From an uncultured Eubacteriales bacterium (lineage in GTDB: Bacteria; Bacillota; Clostridia; Oscillospirales; UBA644), in the NCBI GenBank assembly GCA_934501435.1, contig CAKSTW010000003.1, forward strand, positions 124,001 to 188,000: a stretch of DNA of 64,000 nt, given 5' to 3'. Below are positions 8,934-17,569 of the stretch, piece by piece. Numbering within the stretch: position 1 is the first letter of the stretch; each line of letters opens with the position of its first letter. Both the position numbers and the translations under genes were made by a program. The notes under the pieces were generated by a model. That model was not told the DNA's origin and ran no database searches. It saw only the letters and a program-made list of their open reading frames with translations.

Positions 8934-10136
8934 TTATCCGATCTGTTCTCTTAATTTTGTCAGTGCAAACTGAAGTTGGTCGTCCTCTTCGTCGGTGAGA
9001 GTCGAGAGTATATTCTTTTTCTCCTCGGAAAGTTCCGAAACGAAATTCGGAGCGACTCCCGCACCGTTGAATTTTTCACCGGACGGAAGAATGTATTCAT
9101 AGGTAGAAAGGTGAATTGCGGAACCGTCGCCGAGAACGATATCGCTCTGTCCTATACCGAGACCCGCGGTCTTTTCGCCGACAACAACGGCGCTTGCGGT
9201 GTCTCTGAGCGAACCCGAAAAAACTTCCGCAACGCCCGAGGTTTCGGCGTTCTGGATAACGACGAGAGGAACCGAGACGGATTTTTCGTCCGAATTGTAA
9301 ATTTTCGGCGCAGACGCCGATTTTTCGTTTACGGAAAAGATAATGGCGGACGGCGTGAGCATATCGAGAATCGACGCTGCGCTGTCAATATCGCCGCTGT
9401 AACAGGACCTTACGTCGATAACAAAACCTTTTGCGCCCTTTTCGAGAAGAGAGGTGAACGCGGAAGAAAAACTCTTATAGGTCGTATTGTCGAATTCGTC
9501 GATAAGGATATACCCGATGTCGTTTGATATAAGTCTCGAAGTCACGGTATTCGGAGTATATGCGGTCCGCGTCACGGTTATCGAAAGGTTCGAATCGGTG
9601 CTTTCCCTGTAAACGGTGAGCGCGACTTCTGTATCTACGGCACCCGAAAGTTTCTGGACCGAACTGCGGTATCCCCGCTCCGAAACGGACGTTCCGTCGA
9701 CAGAAAGAATGACGTCGCCGACTTTGAGTTCGGAAAGCTGCGCGGGAGATCCGTTTTTGATAAAGGTGACTTTGATGCCTTTGGATTTGTAGTCGTAATC
9801 TGTCTTTATGCCGATATCGACGGAATCTTCGGCGATATAGGACACTTTATAATTATGCTCGTCGAGGTAGTAGGAATATTCGTCCCCCACCCCGTCGATA
9901 TATCCCGCGACGGTGCCGTCGATTATGTCGTCGTAGCCGTCGATGGGGTCTATCGTTCCGATATAACTTGTCGATATGATCTTGTTTACGTTATTGAGTT
10001 TATTGTAAAGTTGCTGGTTTCTTCCGAGATTTTCAACGACCATACTCAGATAATAGTATGTTACTATCGCCGTAACGAACGCGGTCGCGACGATAAGGAA
10101 GAATACAGTACCTATTCTTACTCCTTTTTTCTTCAT
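8934..10136 (-). CDS. S41-like protein with lost catalytic residues (pseudoprotease)
   Basis: This 400-residue paralogue of the downstream S41 protease has the same layout: an N-terminal transmembrane segment (about 8-30), a PDZ domain (about 115-190) and an S41 core. Aligned to its neighbour, the nucleophile serine (ASAAE) is replaced by glycine (SGVAE), and the general-base lysine (SYGKG) by leucine (TAGLG). It should not cleave peptides by the S41 mechanism. A good RBS (GGAGG) precedes the ATG. Regulatory partner, substrate-binding decoy or scaffold are all possible. Fold assignment is confident; loss of activity rests on my by-eye alignment. Confidence 0.9.
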   Translation of the reverse strand: MKKKGVRIGTVFFLIVATAFVTAIVTYYYLSMVVENLGRNQQLYNKLNNVNKIISTSYIGTIDPIDGYDDIIDGTVAGYIDGVGDEYSYYLDEHNYKVSYIAEDSVDIGIKTDYDYKSKGIKVTFIKNGSPAQLSELKVGDVILSVDGTSVSERGYRSSVQKLSGAVDTEVALTVYRESTDSNLSITVTRTAYTPNTVTSRLISNDIGYILIDEFDNTTYKSFSSAFTSLLEKGAKGFVIDVRSCYSGDIDSAASILDMLTPSAIIFSVNEKSASAPKIYNSDEKSVSVPLVVIQNAETSGVAEVFSGSLRDTASAVVVGEKTAGLGIGQSDIVLGDGSAIHLSTYEYILPSGEKFNGAGVAPNFVSELSEEKKNILSTLTDEEDDQLQFALTKLREQIG

Positions 10137-10145
10137 ACAGTCCTC

Positions 10146-11384
10146 CTATCCGTTTATTTTCTTGAGAGAAGAAAAATCGTTGCGGTAGTTTACATAATAT
10201 ATCGGGTTTACCGCGGTTCCGCCCTTTGTTATTTTGAAATGCAGATGGTTTCCGCTTGCGGCTCCCGTCCTTCCGACAAGACCTATCGTGTCGCCCTGTT
10301 TGACTTCCTGACCCGTTTTTACGAGTATCTTGCTCTGGTGGCAATACTGGGTGCTGATATTTCCGCCGTGGTCGATAACCGTTTTATATCCGCCGCCTGT
10401 CGTTACCCAGCCGGCAAAGATTACTTTTCCGCTGCCCGCGGCAATAATCGGGGTACCTCCCGGAGCGGAAATATCGAGAGCGTCGTGGTAATCGGTTATG
10501 GTTTTTCCGTTGAGACGGTAAGTTCTGTAACCGAAATAAGAAGTTATAGTAGACGAAGACGGCAAAGGCCAGATAAAGTAGTCGCCGCCCATATATGCTT
10601 TCTGCTGATCCATAAGCGCGTCGAGCTGTTTCTGGAATTCGCGTTCAAGACGGCTGAACTCGGCGATATCTTCGGCATAGGAATCAATATTGTCTTCAAG
10701 GTCGGCTATCGTGCTTTCAAGGGTCGAGACCTTATTTTTATAGGACGACTGTTTGTTTTTCAGTTGGGCGGACGCCGATTTGTTTTCGGCTATCGCCTGT
10801 TCGAGAGTCGCCTTGCTCTGCTTGGTTTCTTCGAGGTTTGCCGCCATTTTTTCGACAAGCGAATTGTCGTAGCGGGTCACCGCCATAACGTAATCCATAC
10901 GGGTGAGCATATCCGAAAAACTTTCCGCACCGAGAAGTATTTCAAGGTAGGAAATCTTGCCTTTTTCGTAATTAAGTCTTACTCTTTCGCAGTATTTCGC
11001 GTAAGAATCGTCGTATTCCGCCTGAAGTTCGTCAATTCTGTTTTCAAGAACTTTTTCGTCTTCGGCAAGAGACGATATGTAATCGGAAAGCACTTTCATT
11101 TCCGACTCAAGGGACGATATCTGCTCCTCGAGAAGTTGTTTTGTCTTCAGAGACTGTTGTTTCTGGGATTTTGCCGACGCAAGTTTCTTTTCGAGGGCGT
11201 TTTGTTTCTTTTCAAGTTCGGAAAGTTGATTTTTTACATTGTTTATATCCGAACTTATCGACGACGCCGACGTTTTCGCCTGCGTTTCGACCGTTCCGAA
11301 AGGAGAGGTCAGCAACAGCGCGAACATTATGACCGCGATAAATACCGAAACGGAAGAAAGTATTCCTTTGATTTTCTTTGTCAT
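10146..11384 (-). CDS. EnvC-like murein hydrolase activator or endopeptidase, M23 family
   Basis: This 412-residue exported protein has an N-terminal signal or anchor (about 1-36, cleavage plausible after VETQA), a long coiled coil (about 38-260) and a C-terminal LytM/M23 domain (about 290-400). The zinc ligands are present (HDALD and HLHF with a preceding CHQ), so unlike E. coli EnvC it may be an active endopeptidase. In several bacteria FtsEX binds such coiled-coil proteins (EnvC, PcsB, CwlO) to trigger wall cleavage. Here it directly follows ftsX, which supports that role. The RBS is AAGGAG. Confidence 0.93.
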   Translation of the reverse strand: MTKKIKGILSSVSVFIAVIMFALLLTSPFGTVETQAKTSASSISSDINNVKNQLSELEKKQNALEKKLASAKSQKQQSLKTKQLLEEQISSLESEMKVLSDYISSLAEDEKVLENRIDELQAEYDDSYAKYCERVRLNYEKGKISYLEILLGAESFSDMLTRMDYVMAVTRYDNSLVEKMAANLEETKQSKATLEQAIAENKSASAQLKNKQSSYKNKVSTLESTIADLEDNIDSYAEDIAEFSRLEREFQKQLDALMDQQKAYMGGDYFIWPLPSSSTITSYFGYRTYRLNGKTITDYHDALDISAPGGTPIIAAGSGKVIFAGWVTTGGGYKTVIDHGGNISTQYCHQSKILVKTGQEVKQGDTIGLVGRTGAASGNHLHFKITKGGTAVNPIYYVNYRNDFSSLKKING

Positions 11385-11396
11385 GACGACTCCTTT

Positions 11397-12293
11397 CTAA
11401 ACTTTAAGATATTTTTTGACCGGCAAAACCGAGCCGAGAACTCCGACTAGGCCTCCGCCGAGAATAAAGACAGCGGTGAGATAGCCGTGTCCCGCCGAGA
11501 TATTGACGGGAGATACGAAATCTATTTCCGCAAGGATCGGGGAGATTATTCCGTTATAGACCGCGACGAGCAAAAGGTTTGAAAGCATGCCCGCGACGAC
11601 GCCTATTATAAGCCCTTCGATAAAGAACGGAAGTTTTATAAACAGGTCGGTAGCCCCGACGTATTTCATTATCGCGATTTCGTCTTTTCTTGCGTAAACG
11701 GATGCTTTTACCGAGTTCGTTATTACGAAAATCGAAATGACGAATAAGAATACCATTATGCAGGAGAAGAGAAACGAGACAATACTCTTAACGTCGTTTA
11801 GTTTCTTGACGATATCCCGTCTTTCGTTTATTTCCGCGCCGCCCTCTATTTTCCCGACCTCATAGACGGTCTGGTCGAATTTGCTCAGGTCTTCGACTTC
11901 GAAAATATAGGAATTACGGAAGATGTCGGCGTCAAGGCTTGCGTTTATGTCGTCATATTCTTCGCCGCTGTAAGTTTTTTTGTAGTTTTCGAGAGCCTGT
12001 TCTTTCGATTCGAAAACGATGCCGTCTTTTACTATGTTGTCTATCTGCGCGAGTTTTTTGCCGTATTCTGAAATCTGGGCGTCGGTAAGTCCGTCTTCAA
12101 GATAGACGACGACTCTCGTTTCGCCCCCGACCCCGTCTATAAAGGACGTCACGTTTTCCGAAAGCATTATCGTAACGCCGAAAATAAGAAGACATGCGGT
12201 AAGAATGGAAACGGACGCAAGGGAAAGCACGATATTTCTGAAAATATTGGAGATTGCGCGCTTGATTATAAAAAGGAAACTGTCAAAACTCAT
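11397..12293 (-). CDS. ftsX: Cell division ABC transporter permease FtsX
   Basis: This 298-residue membrane protein has a transmembrane helix at about 20-45, an extracellular loop domain (about 45-165) and three further helices in the C-terminal half. FtsX couples ATP hydrolysis by FtsE to activation of extracellular peptidoglycan hydrolases. Its start lies inside the 3' end of ftsE (11-base overlap), with an AAGGAGG RBS placed inside ftsE. Length and topology match the family. Confidence 0.96.
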   Translation of the reverse strand: MSFDSFLFIIKRAISNIFRNIVLSLASVSILTACLLIFGVTIMLSENVTSFIDGVGGETRVVVYLEDGLTDAQISEYGKKLAQIDNIVKDGIVFESKEQALENYKKTYSGEEYDDINASLDADIFRNSYIFEVEDLSKFDQTVYEVGKIEGGAEINERRDIVKKLNDVKSIVSFLFSCIMVFLFVISIFVITNSVKASVYARKDEIAIMKYVGATDLFIKLPFFIEGLIIGVVAGMLSNLLLVAVYNGIISPILAEIDFVSPVNISAGHGYLTAVFILGGGLVGVLGSVLPVKKYLKV

Positions 12294-13224
12294 TTTCGTC
12301 CGCCTCCTTTTCTTCTTCGGGTTCGGCGAAAGCGGCGTTCATCATATCGTAAAATCCGTCGAGGAGATCGTCTTCTTTTTCGGGGGTTTCTTCCGCTTTT
12401 TCTTCGGGGACGGATATTTCCGTCTCTTCGGCAACCTCGGGCGCCGCTTCGGGCTCCGGGAGAGTTATTTCTTCGGGTCCGGTCTCCGGTTCGTCTTCGT
12501 CGTCGCCTATATCGTCGATAAACAGATCCTCTTCGGAGATATACTCTGAAGCTCTGAAGTCGTTTGCGCTGTCGGAAATTATTTCGCCCTCTTCAAGTTC
12601 GACGACCCTGCTTGAAAACTCGGTCAGGAGTTCGTGGTCGTGGGTTACGACGATGACCGTTATTCCCCTTTTGTTTATCGCCGCAAGCAGTTTTATTATA
12701 TCCTGCGACATTTCGGGGTCAACGTTTCCCGTAGGCTCGTCCGCGATTATGATTTTCGGGTTGTTGACTATCGCGCGCGCAAGAGCGACTCTCTGCTGTT
12801 CTCCGCCCGAAAGATTGCAGGGCAGGTCGTATATCTTATGCGAAAGCCCGACAAGGGAAAGAACGCTTTTGACTTTTTTGTTTATCTGTTTTCTGCTTTT
12901 TCCGACAACGCGCATTGCAAACGCCACATTGTCGAAAACGTTAAGATTTGAGATGAGCCTGAAATCCTGAAAGACTATTCCGAGACTTCTGCGGAATTTC
13001 GGGATCTTTTTAGGAGTTAAATTTCTTGTGTTTATGCCGTTTATGATAACGTCGCCTTCCGTAGGAATATCCTCGCACATAAGTAAACTTACCATTGTGG
13101 ATTTTCCCGCACCGGAGCGACCGATGATAAATACAAATTCGCCGTCGTTGATTTTCAGATTTATTCTGTGCAGGGCTTCGGTCCCCGTTTTATAGACCCT
13201 TGACACATTTTTGAATCTTATCAA
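12283..13224 (-). CDS. ftsE: Cell division ATPase FtsE with long acidic C-terminal tail
   Basis: FtsE is the ATPase of the FtsEX complex. Walker A (GRSGAGKST), signature (LSGGEQQR) and Walker B (IIIADEPTG) are intact within the first about 225 residues. The protein continues for about 85 residues that are rich in Glu, Asp and Pro, making 313 residues instead of about 228. The tail ends with a short hydrophobic patch (LLDGFYDMMNAAF) before a final acidic run. The start codon is TTG at 13222-13224, seven bases after a GGAAGG RBS; the family-typical N-terminus (MIRFKNVSRVY) supports it. Confidence 0.96.
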   Translation of the reverse strand: MIRFKNVSRVYKTGTEALHRINLKINDGEFVFIIGRSGAGKSTMVSLLMCEDIPTEGDVIINGINTRNLTPKKIPKFRRSLGIVFQDFRLISNLNVFDNVAFAMRVVGKSRKQINKKVKSVLSLVGLSHKIYDLPCNLSGGEQQRVALARAIVNNPKIIIADEPTGNVDPEMSQDIIKLLAAINKRGITVIVVTHDHELLTEFSSRVVELEEGEIISDSANDFRASEYISEEDLFIDDIGDDEDEPETGPEEITLPEPEAAPEVAEETEISVPEEKAEETPEKEDDLLDGFYDMMNAAFAEPEEEKEADENEF

Positions 13225-13242
13225 GATATCACCTTCCGATCC

Positions 13243-14328
13243 TTAGAATTTGGTGGGATTTGAGTTGAGATATTTTACGACCATAAGCGCCACTTTGAAG
13301 ACTATGGCGTCGTCGAATTCTTTTAAGTCAAGCCCCGTAAGTCTTCTTATCTTGTCAAGCCTGTAAACGAGGGTGTTTCTGTGGACAAAAAGTTTTCTTG
13401 ACGTTTCGGAGACGTTGAGGTTGTTTTCAAAGAATTTCTGTATTGTTGAAAGAGTCTCCTGGTCGAGAGACTCGATCGAGCCTTTTTTGAAGACTTCCGA
13501 AAGGAACATTTCGCAAAGAGTTTTCGGAAGGTAATAGATAAGTCTTCCGATACCGAGGTTTGAGTAACTGACTATCGACTTTTCGACGTCGAAAACTTTT
13601 CCGACCTCAATGGCTATCTGCGCGTCCTTGAAGGAACGGGGAACGTCCCTTAAAGTCGTTACGACAGAGCCGATACCGATGACCGCTTTGGTGAAAAATT
13701 CTCCGCTCAGGGTGTCTATTATGGAACCCGACAGTCTTTCGAGGTCCTTTATTTCGATATTCGCGTGGACTTCTTTTATGAGAGCAATGTCGTTTTCACC
13801 CGCGGTGACGACGAAATCTTTTGTCTTTTCCGGGAAAAGGCTCTGGATTATGTCGTAAGCGAACGTTTCGGTCCTGTCGAGAAGTCTTATCAGGATAACG
13901 ACTCTCGGAACGTCCGCGGTGAAATGGAGTTCCTTGCTTTTCGTATAAATATCGCCGGGGAGGATATTTTCAAGCATAACGTTTTTGATGAAGTTCGTTT
14001 TATCGTATTTCTCATCGTAAAATTCCTTCATTGTATTAAAAGACACCGATAAAACTCCCGCCAGGGTCTTCGCCTCGGAGTCGTCCCCCTCGACAAAAAC
14101 TATATTATCGGAATTTACACCGGAGCCTATAACATGATATGTATATCCGCCGATACTGCAGACGTCGGTCATAGCCATCTTTTCAACGACGTCAAGCCCC
14201 ATATCTCTTCCGAGATATGCTTCGTCGTTTGCCGCTACGACAATTCCCGCTTCGTCAATGACGCCGAGAACTTTGTCAGTTGTTCCCTCCAACTGGGCAA
14301 ACACATTCTGAAACAGTTTGTTGGACAT
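13243..14328 (-). CDS. PucR/CdaR-type transcriptional regulator
   Basis: This 361-residue protein has a C-terminal PucR-type helix-turn-helix (about 295-355, with LFVHRNTLVYRLDKI). A GGDEF-like or CdaR-type central region is likely; the N-terminus has no recognised sensor motif. The ATG at 14328 was chosen because a GGGGAG/AGAAAG RBS sits just before it, while the TTG five codons upstream lacks one. It lies 18 bases before ftsE and probably heads the ftsEX cluster. The ligand and target genes are unknown. Confidence 0.85.
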   Translation of the reverse strand: MSNKLFQNVFAQLEGTTDKVLGVIDEAGIVVAANDEAYLGRDMGLDVVEKMAMTDVCSIGGYTYHVIGSGVNSDNIVFVEGDDSEAKTLAGVLSVSFNTMKEFYDEKYDKTNFIKNVMLENILPGDIYTKSKELHFTADVPRVVILIRLLDRTETFAYDIIQSLFPEKTKDFVVTAGENDIALIKEVHANIEIKDLERLSGSIIDTLSGEFFTKAVIGIGSVVTTLRDVPRSFKDAQIAIEVGKVFDVEKSIVSYSNLGIGRLIYYLPKTLCEMFLSEVFKKGSIESLDQETLSTIQKFFENNLNVSETSRKLFVHRNTLVYRLDKIRRLTGLDLKEFDDAIVFKVALMVVKYLNSNPTKF

Positions 14329-14430
14329 GTTCTTTCTCCCCAAATGATAATATTATACAAGTATAGTTTACTACAATTTGCACAAAAAATCAAGTATTTA
14401 TTGTGAATTTTCACCAAAAACTTACAAACT

Positions 14431-15279
14431 TCACTTAATTTCAGAAGCTGTTTTTACATCTTTTGCTATCTGGGCGGAAAGAGCTTTCTCCGACGCGAAT
14501 TTTTTCTCCGGACGGATAAATTTTCCGAAGACGACCGTCGCCTCGGAATACTCCTTTGAGAGGGTCGCTCCGAGAACGAAAGTTTCGGCGTTCGCCCTGT
14601 CGCCGTCGTTGAAAGTCGGGCGGACACCGACGTTCGTTATTCCTCTGAAACGTTCGCCGTCAAGGATTATATCGGTCGCGTAAACGCCGTAGCGCGGGAG
14701 CAGAATATTTTCTTCGGGAAAAATATTGACGGTCGGATAACCGAGGAGCCTGCCGATATGTTTTCCGGAAACGATTTTTGCAGAGACGGAATAGCGGTAT
14801 CCGAGCAGTTTTTCGGCGCCCGAAATATCCCCTTCGGCAAGCAGTTTTCTTATTACCGACGAAGACGTTTTCGTTTTCGGGTCAAACGTGATAACGGAAA
14901 GCCCGAAACCGAATTTTTCCGATTTTTCACGCAGAAAATCAACGTCGCAGGCAGCGTTTTTTCCGAACCTGAAATCGCTGCCGCAGACGAAATACGAAAG
15001 TCCGAATTTGCTTTTCAGGTATTCAAGGAACTCTTCTCCGTCAAAATTTTCTATTTTTTCAAAGGGCAGAAAAACGACCTCGTCAATTCCCAGACCGAGA
15101 ATCTTTTGTTCTTTTTCGGCGGGAGAACAAAGCAGCGGGGTGCCTTTGCGGGGATGTCTGTCAAAGGTCACGGCAATGCTTTTTTCGCCTTTTTCAAGCG
15201 CCGTTTTTCTTACCGTTTCAAGAAGAAGACGGTGTCCGAGATGGACGCCGTCGAAATTTCCGACAGTTATAACCGACAT
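14431..15279 (-). CDS. ribF: Bifunctional riboflavin kinase / FAD synthetase
   Basis: RibF converts riboflavin to FMN and then FAD. The 282-residue protein has the N-terminal nucleotidyltransferase domain (GNFDGVHLGH at about 7-16; SSSVIRKLL near 140) and a C-terminal flavokinase domain (about 160-282; GYPTVNI and the GITNVGVRPTF motif). It is the last gene of the rimP-nusA-infB-truB operon, as in many Firmicutes. No clear terminator hairpin was seen between it and the downstream regulator gene. Confidence 0.96.
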   Translation of the reverse strand: MSVITVGNFDGVHLGHRLLLETVRKTALEKGEKSIAVTFDRHPRKGTPLLCSPAEKEQKILGLGIDEVVFLPFEKIENFDGEEFLEYLKSKFGLSYFVCGSDFRFGKNAACDVDFLREKSEKFGFGLSVITFDPKTKTSSSVIRKLLAEGDISGAEKLLGYRYSVSAKIVSGKHIGRLLGYPTVNIFPEENILLPRYGVYATDIILDGERFRGITNVGVRPTFNDGDRANAETFVLGATLSKEYSEATVVFGKFIRPEKKFASEKALSAQIAKDVKTASEIK

Positions 15280-15291
15280 TGAAAACCTCTT

Positions 15292-16176
15292 CTAATCAAT
15301 ATAGTTTACGACCGCTTTCACGCAGCCGTTTTCCGTTTTTCCGATACCGCAGAATTTTCCGTCGCGGGAATATACCCGCAGAAGTCCGTCGGCAAAGGGT
15401 GTATCGGTTCTTTTAAGCGAAATTTCTCCGCCGTTAAGATAATATTTCAGCCCGTCGTCGGGAACGACCGTTTTCGCAACGTCGAAAACGTCTTCGGCGG
15501 AAAATGAAATTTCGGAAGAAGATCCCGAATTTATCTTTTCGACCGTTTCATCAAGGGACTTTGCGTTTTCAACCGAAAATCCGTTCGAAAAAGTACGGCG
15601 AAGGGAGGACATACACGCTCCGCAGCCGAGTTTTTTGCCGATATCGGAGCAGAGAGTGCGTATGTACGTTCCCGCCGAGCAGGAAACGTCGAGAAAATAT
15701 TCGTTCTGTTTTTCGGACGGAAAAATATCTAGAGAATATATTGTTATTTCGCGCGCTTCCCTTTCGACTTCGACGCCGCGCCTTGCAAGTTCGTAAAGTT
15801 TCGTTCCGTTCTTTTTTATCGCGGAATACATCGGCGGAGTCTGCATATATTTTCCGACAAAACTCTTTGCCGCGGCAAAAACCTCTTCGGCAGAAACGGT
15901 AACTTTTCTTTCGCAAAGCGTTGTTCCGGTCACGTCTTCGGTGTCGGTCTCCGTTCCTAAAAGGAGCCCCGCGCGATATTTTTTACCGTGCGGCAATATG
16001 CTTATGAGTTTGGTATCCTTACCCGTAAAAACCGGCAGAAGTCCCGTACACATCGGGTCGAGCGTTCCGCTGTGGCCGACTTTCGGGTCTTTTTCGTAAT
16101 TTTTAAGCGCGTATTTTATTTTCGCGACAACGCTGTGGGAAGTCATTCCCGCGGGTTTATCAACAAGGAAGATCAT
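15292..16176 (-). CDS. truB: tRNA pseudouridine(55) synthase TruB
   Basis: TruB makes the universal pseudouridine at position 55 in the T-loop of tRNAs. The catalytic Asp lies in the GTLDP motif (VGHSGTLDPMCTGLLP), and the PUA-like C-terminal part is present. The start at 16176 (MIFLVDKPAG) is chosen over an in-frame codon 11 residues upstream because it fits the family N-terminus and overlaps the nrnA stop as ATGA. Length with this start is 294 residues. Confidence 0.95.
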   Translation of the reverse strand: MIFLVDKPAGMTSHSVVAKIKYALKNYEKDPKVGHSGTLDPMCTGLLPVFTGKDTKLISILPHGKKYRAGLLLGTETDTEDVTGTTLCERKVTVSAEEVFAAAKSFVGKYMQTPPMYSAIKKNGTKLYELARRGVEVEREAREITIYSLDIFPSEKQNEYFLDVSCSAGTYIRTLCSDIGKKLGCGACMSSLRRTFSNGFSVENAKSLDETVEKINSGSSSEISFSAEDVFDVAKTVVPDDGLKYYLNGGEISLKRTDTPFADGLLRVYSRDGKFCGIGKTENGCVKAVVNYID

Positions 16177-17162
16177 TCCGAATACCCGTTCGGAAAAACT
16201 CTTTTCCATTCGTTTTCGGCAGCAGAAACAAGCGCTTTTTTCGCTTCGTCAAAAGCCTTGTCTTTTATAAGACAGCCCGACGCTCTTTTATGTCCGCCGC
16301 CGCCGAATTCTGCGGCGATCTTCGAGACGTCTATTCTGTCGTCGTACGACCGCAGGGAGACCTTGGCAAATCCTTCGGGCGTTTCTTTAAGAGACAGTCC
16401 GACGACGGTTCCCTCTATTCTCCTCGGAATCGACGAAAGTCCGTCGGTGTCGGTATCCTCGTTTGCGTATTTCAGAACGGTCTCCTGTCTTAAATAAATG
16501 AGAGTTATTCTGCCGTCGCAGTATCTTTCGAGTTTTGAAATTACTTCGTTTTCGATCTTCAACTGTTCAAAAGTCGTAAGATCAAACAGTCTGCGGTTGA
16601 TTTCTTCAAAAGGAATATTATGTTTTAAGAGATCCGCCGCCGCGATCATCGTTCGCGGAGTTACGTTCGCGAATTTGAAGCAGCCCGTGTCAAAGGAGAT
16701 CGCGGTATAGAGTTTTGCCGCGATGAGGTCGTCTATTTCGGTCTTACTGCGCTTTGCAAGTTCCCACAGGACTTCGCCCGCAGACGACGCTTTCGGTTTG
16801 ACGATACTCTTTTTCGCATAGTAGGTGTTCGTTATATGATGGTCGATAGCGTAGTCGATCTTTCCCGCGTATCTTTCCATACTTTCGCCGAGAAGACCTT
16901 CGGTCGCGATATCTACCGAAACAACGCACTTTTCTGAAAATTCGGGCTCGGAAAGGTCTTTTCCGTCAACGATAAACGCAAAACGCGGAGAGGGCTTGTC
17001 CGAACAGCATACGCACGCTCTTTTTCCGTTATTTTCAAGCATTTTTTTAAGAGCGAACGCCGTTCCGAGAGTATCTCCGTCGGGGCTTTTATGCGTTAAG
17101 ATAAGGACGTCGTCTTCATTTAAGAGTTCGGAAAAAATCGAAATGTCTTTTCTGGTAAACAT
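16173..17162 (-). CDS. nrnA: DHH-family nanoRNase / pAp phosphatase NrnA
   Basis: NrnA degrades short oligoribonucleotides and dephosphorylates 3'-phosphoadenosine 5'-phosphate. The 329-residue protein has DHH motifs (HKSPDGDTLG, IDHHITN) in the N-terminal catalytic domain and the DHHA1 glycine-rich motif (GGGGHKRASG) near residue 290. A clean GGAGG RBS precedes the ATG. It lies between rbfA and truB, its usual place in Clostridia. Confidence 0.94.
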   Translation of the reverse strand: MFTRKDISIFSELLNEDDVLILTHKSPDGDTLGTAFALKKMLENNGKRACVCCSDKPSPRFAFIVDGKDLSEPEFSEKCVVSVDIATEGLLGESMERYAGKIDYAIDHHITNTYYAKKSIVKPKASSAGEVLWELAKRSKTEIDDLIAAKLYTAISFDTGCFKFANVTPRTMIAAADLLKHNIPFEEINRRLFDLTTFEQLKIENEVISKLERYCDGRITLIYLRQETVLKYANEDTDTDGLSSIPRRIEGTVVGLSLKETPEGFAKVSLRSYDDRIDVSKIAAEFGGGGHKRASGCLIKDKAFDEAKKALVSAAENEWKRVFPNGYSE

Positions 17163-17173
17163 AAATCCTCCGG

Positions 17174-17515
17174 TTATTTTTCGAGTTCTTTGAGAATTCT
17201 GTCGATCTTCGCGCCGTGTTCGATAGAATGGTCGAGAACGAACGTCAGTTCGGGGACGACTCTGAGTTTAAGGCTTGAAGCAAGTCTTTTTCTTATATAT
17301 CCGGTAGCCGCGCGAAGACCTTTCATAACTTCCTTTTCGTCATATTCGGAAAGGAAACTCACAAATACCGTGGCATACGCCTGATCGGGAGAGACCTTTG
17401 CGGAAACGACGGTCGGGAAAGCCGGAATTCGCGGGTCTTTGACGTCCGAGAGAATAACCGCGAGTTCTCTTTTCACGTCTTCGTTTATGCGGTTCGTTTT
17501 ATAATTTGCAGGCAT
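17174..17515 (-). CDS. rbfA: Ribosome-binding factor A
   Basis: RbfA is a KH-fold protein that binds the 30S subunit during late maturation of 16S rRNA. The 113-residue length, the N-terminal YKTNRINEDVKRELA region and the C-terminal RVVPELTFVLDHSIEHGAKI segment are family hallmarks. It follows infB by 54 bases with an RBS of GGAGAT. Confidence 0.96.
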   Translation of the reverse strand: MPANYKTNRINEDVKRELAVILSDVKDPRIPAFPTVVSAKVSPDQAYATVFVSFLSEYDEKEVMKGLRAATGYIRKRLASSLKLRVVPELTFVLDHSIEHGAKIDRILKELEK

Positions 17516-17569
17516 AAATTCATCTCCGTTTTACATGAACGGACCCGAAAAACGGGCCCGTTCGTAAAA

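Noticed and set aside
9855..11450. Plus-strand open frame of 531 codons opposite the EnvC-like and S41 genes
   Set aside because: Shadow of minus-strand genes with intact motifs; the translation is of low complexity.
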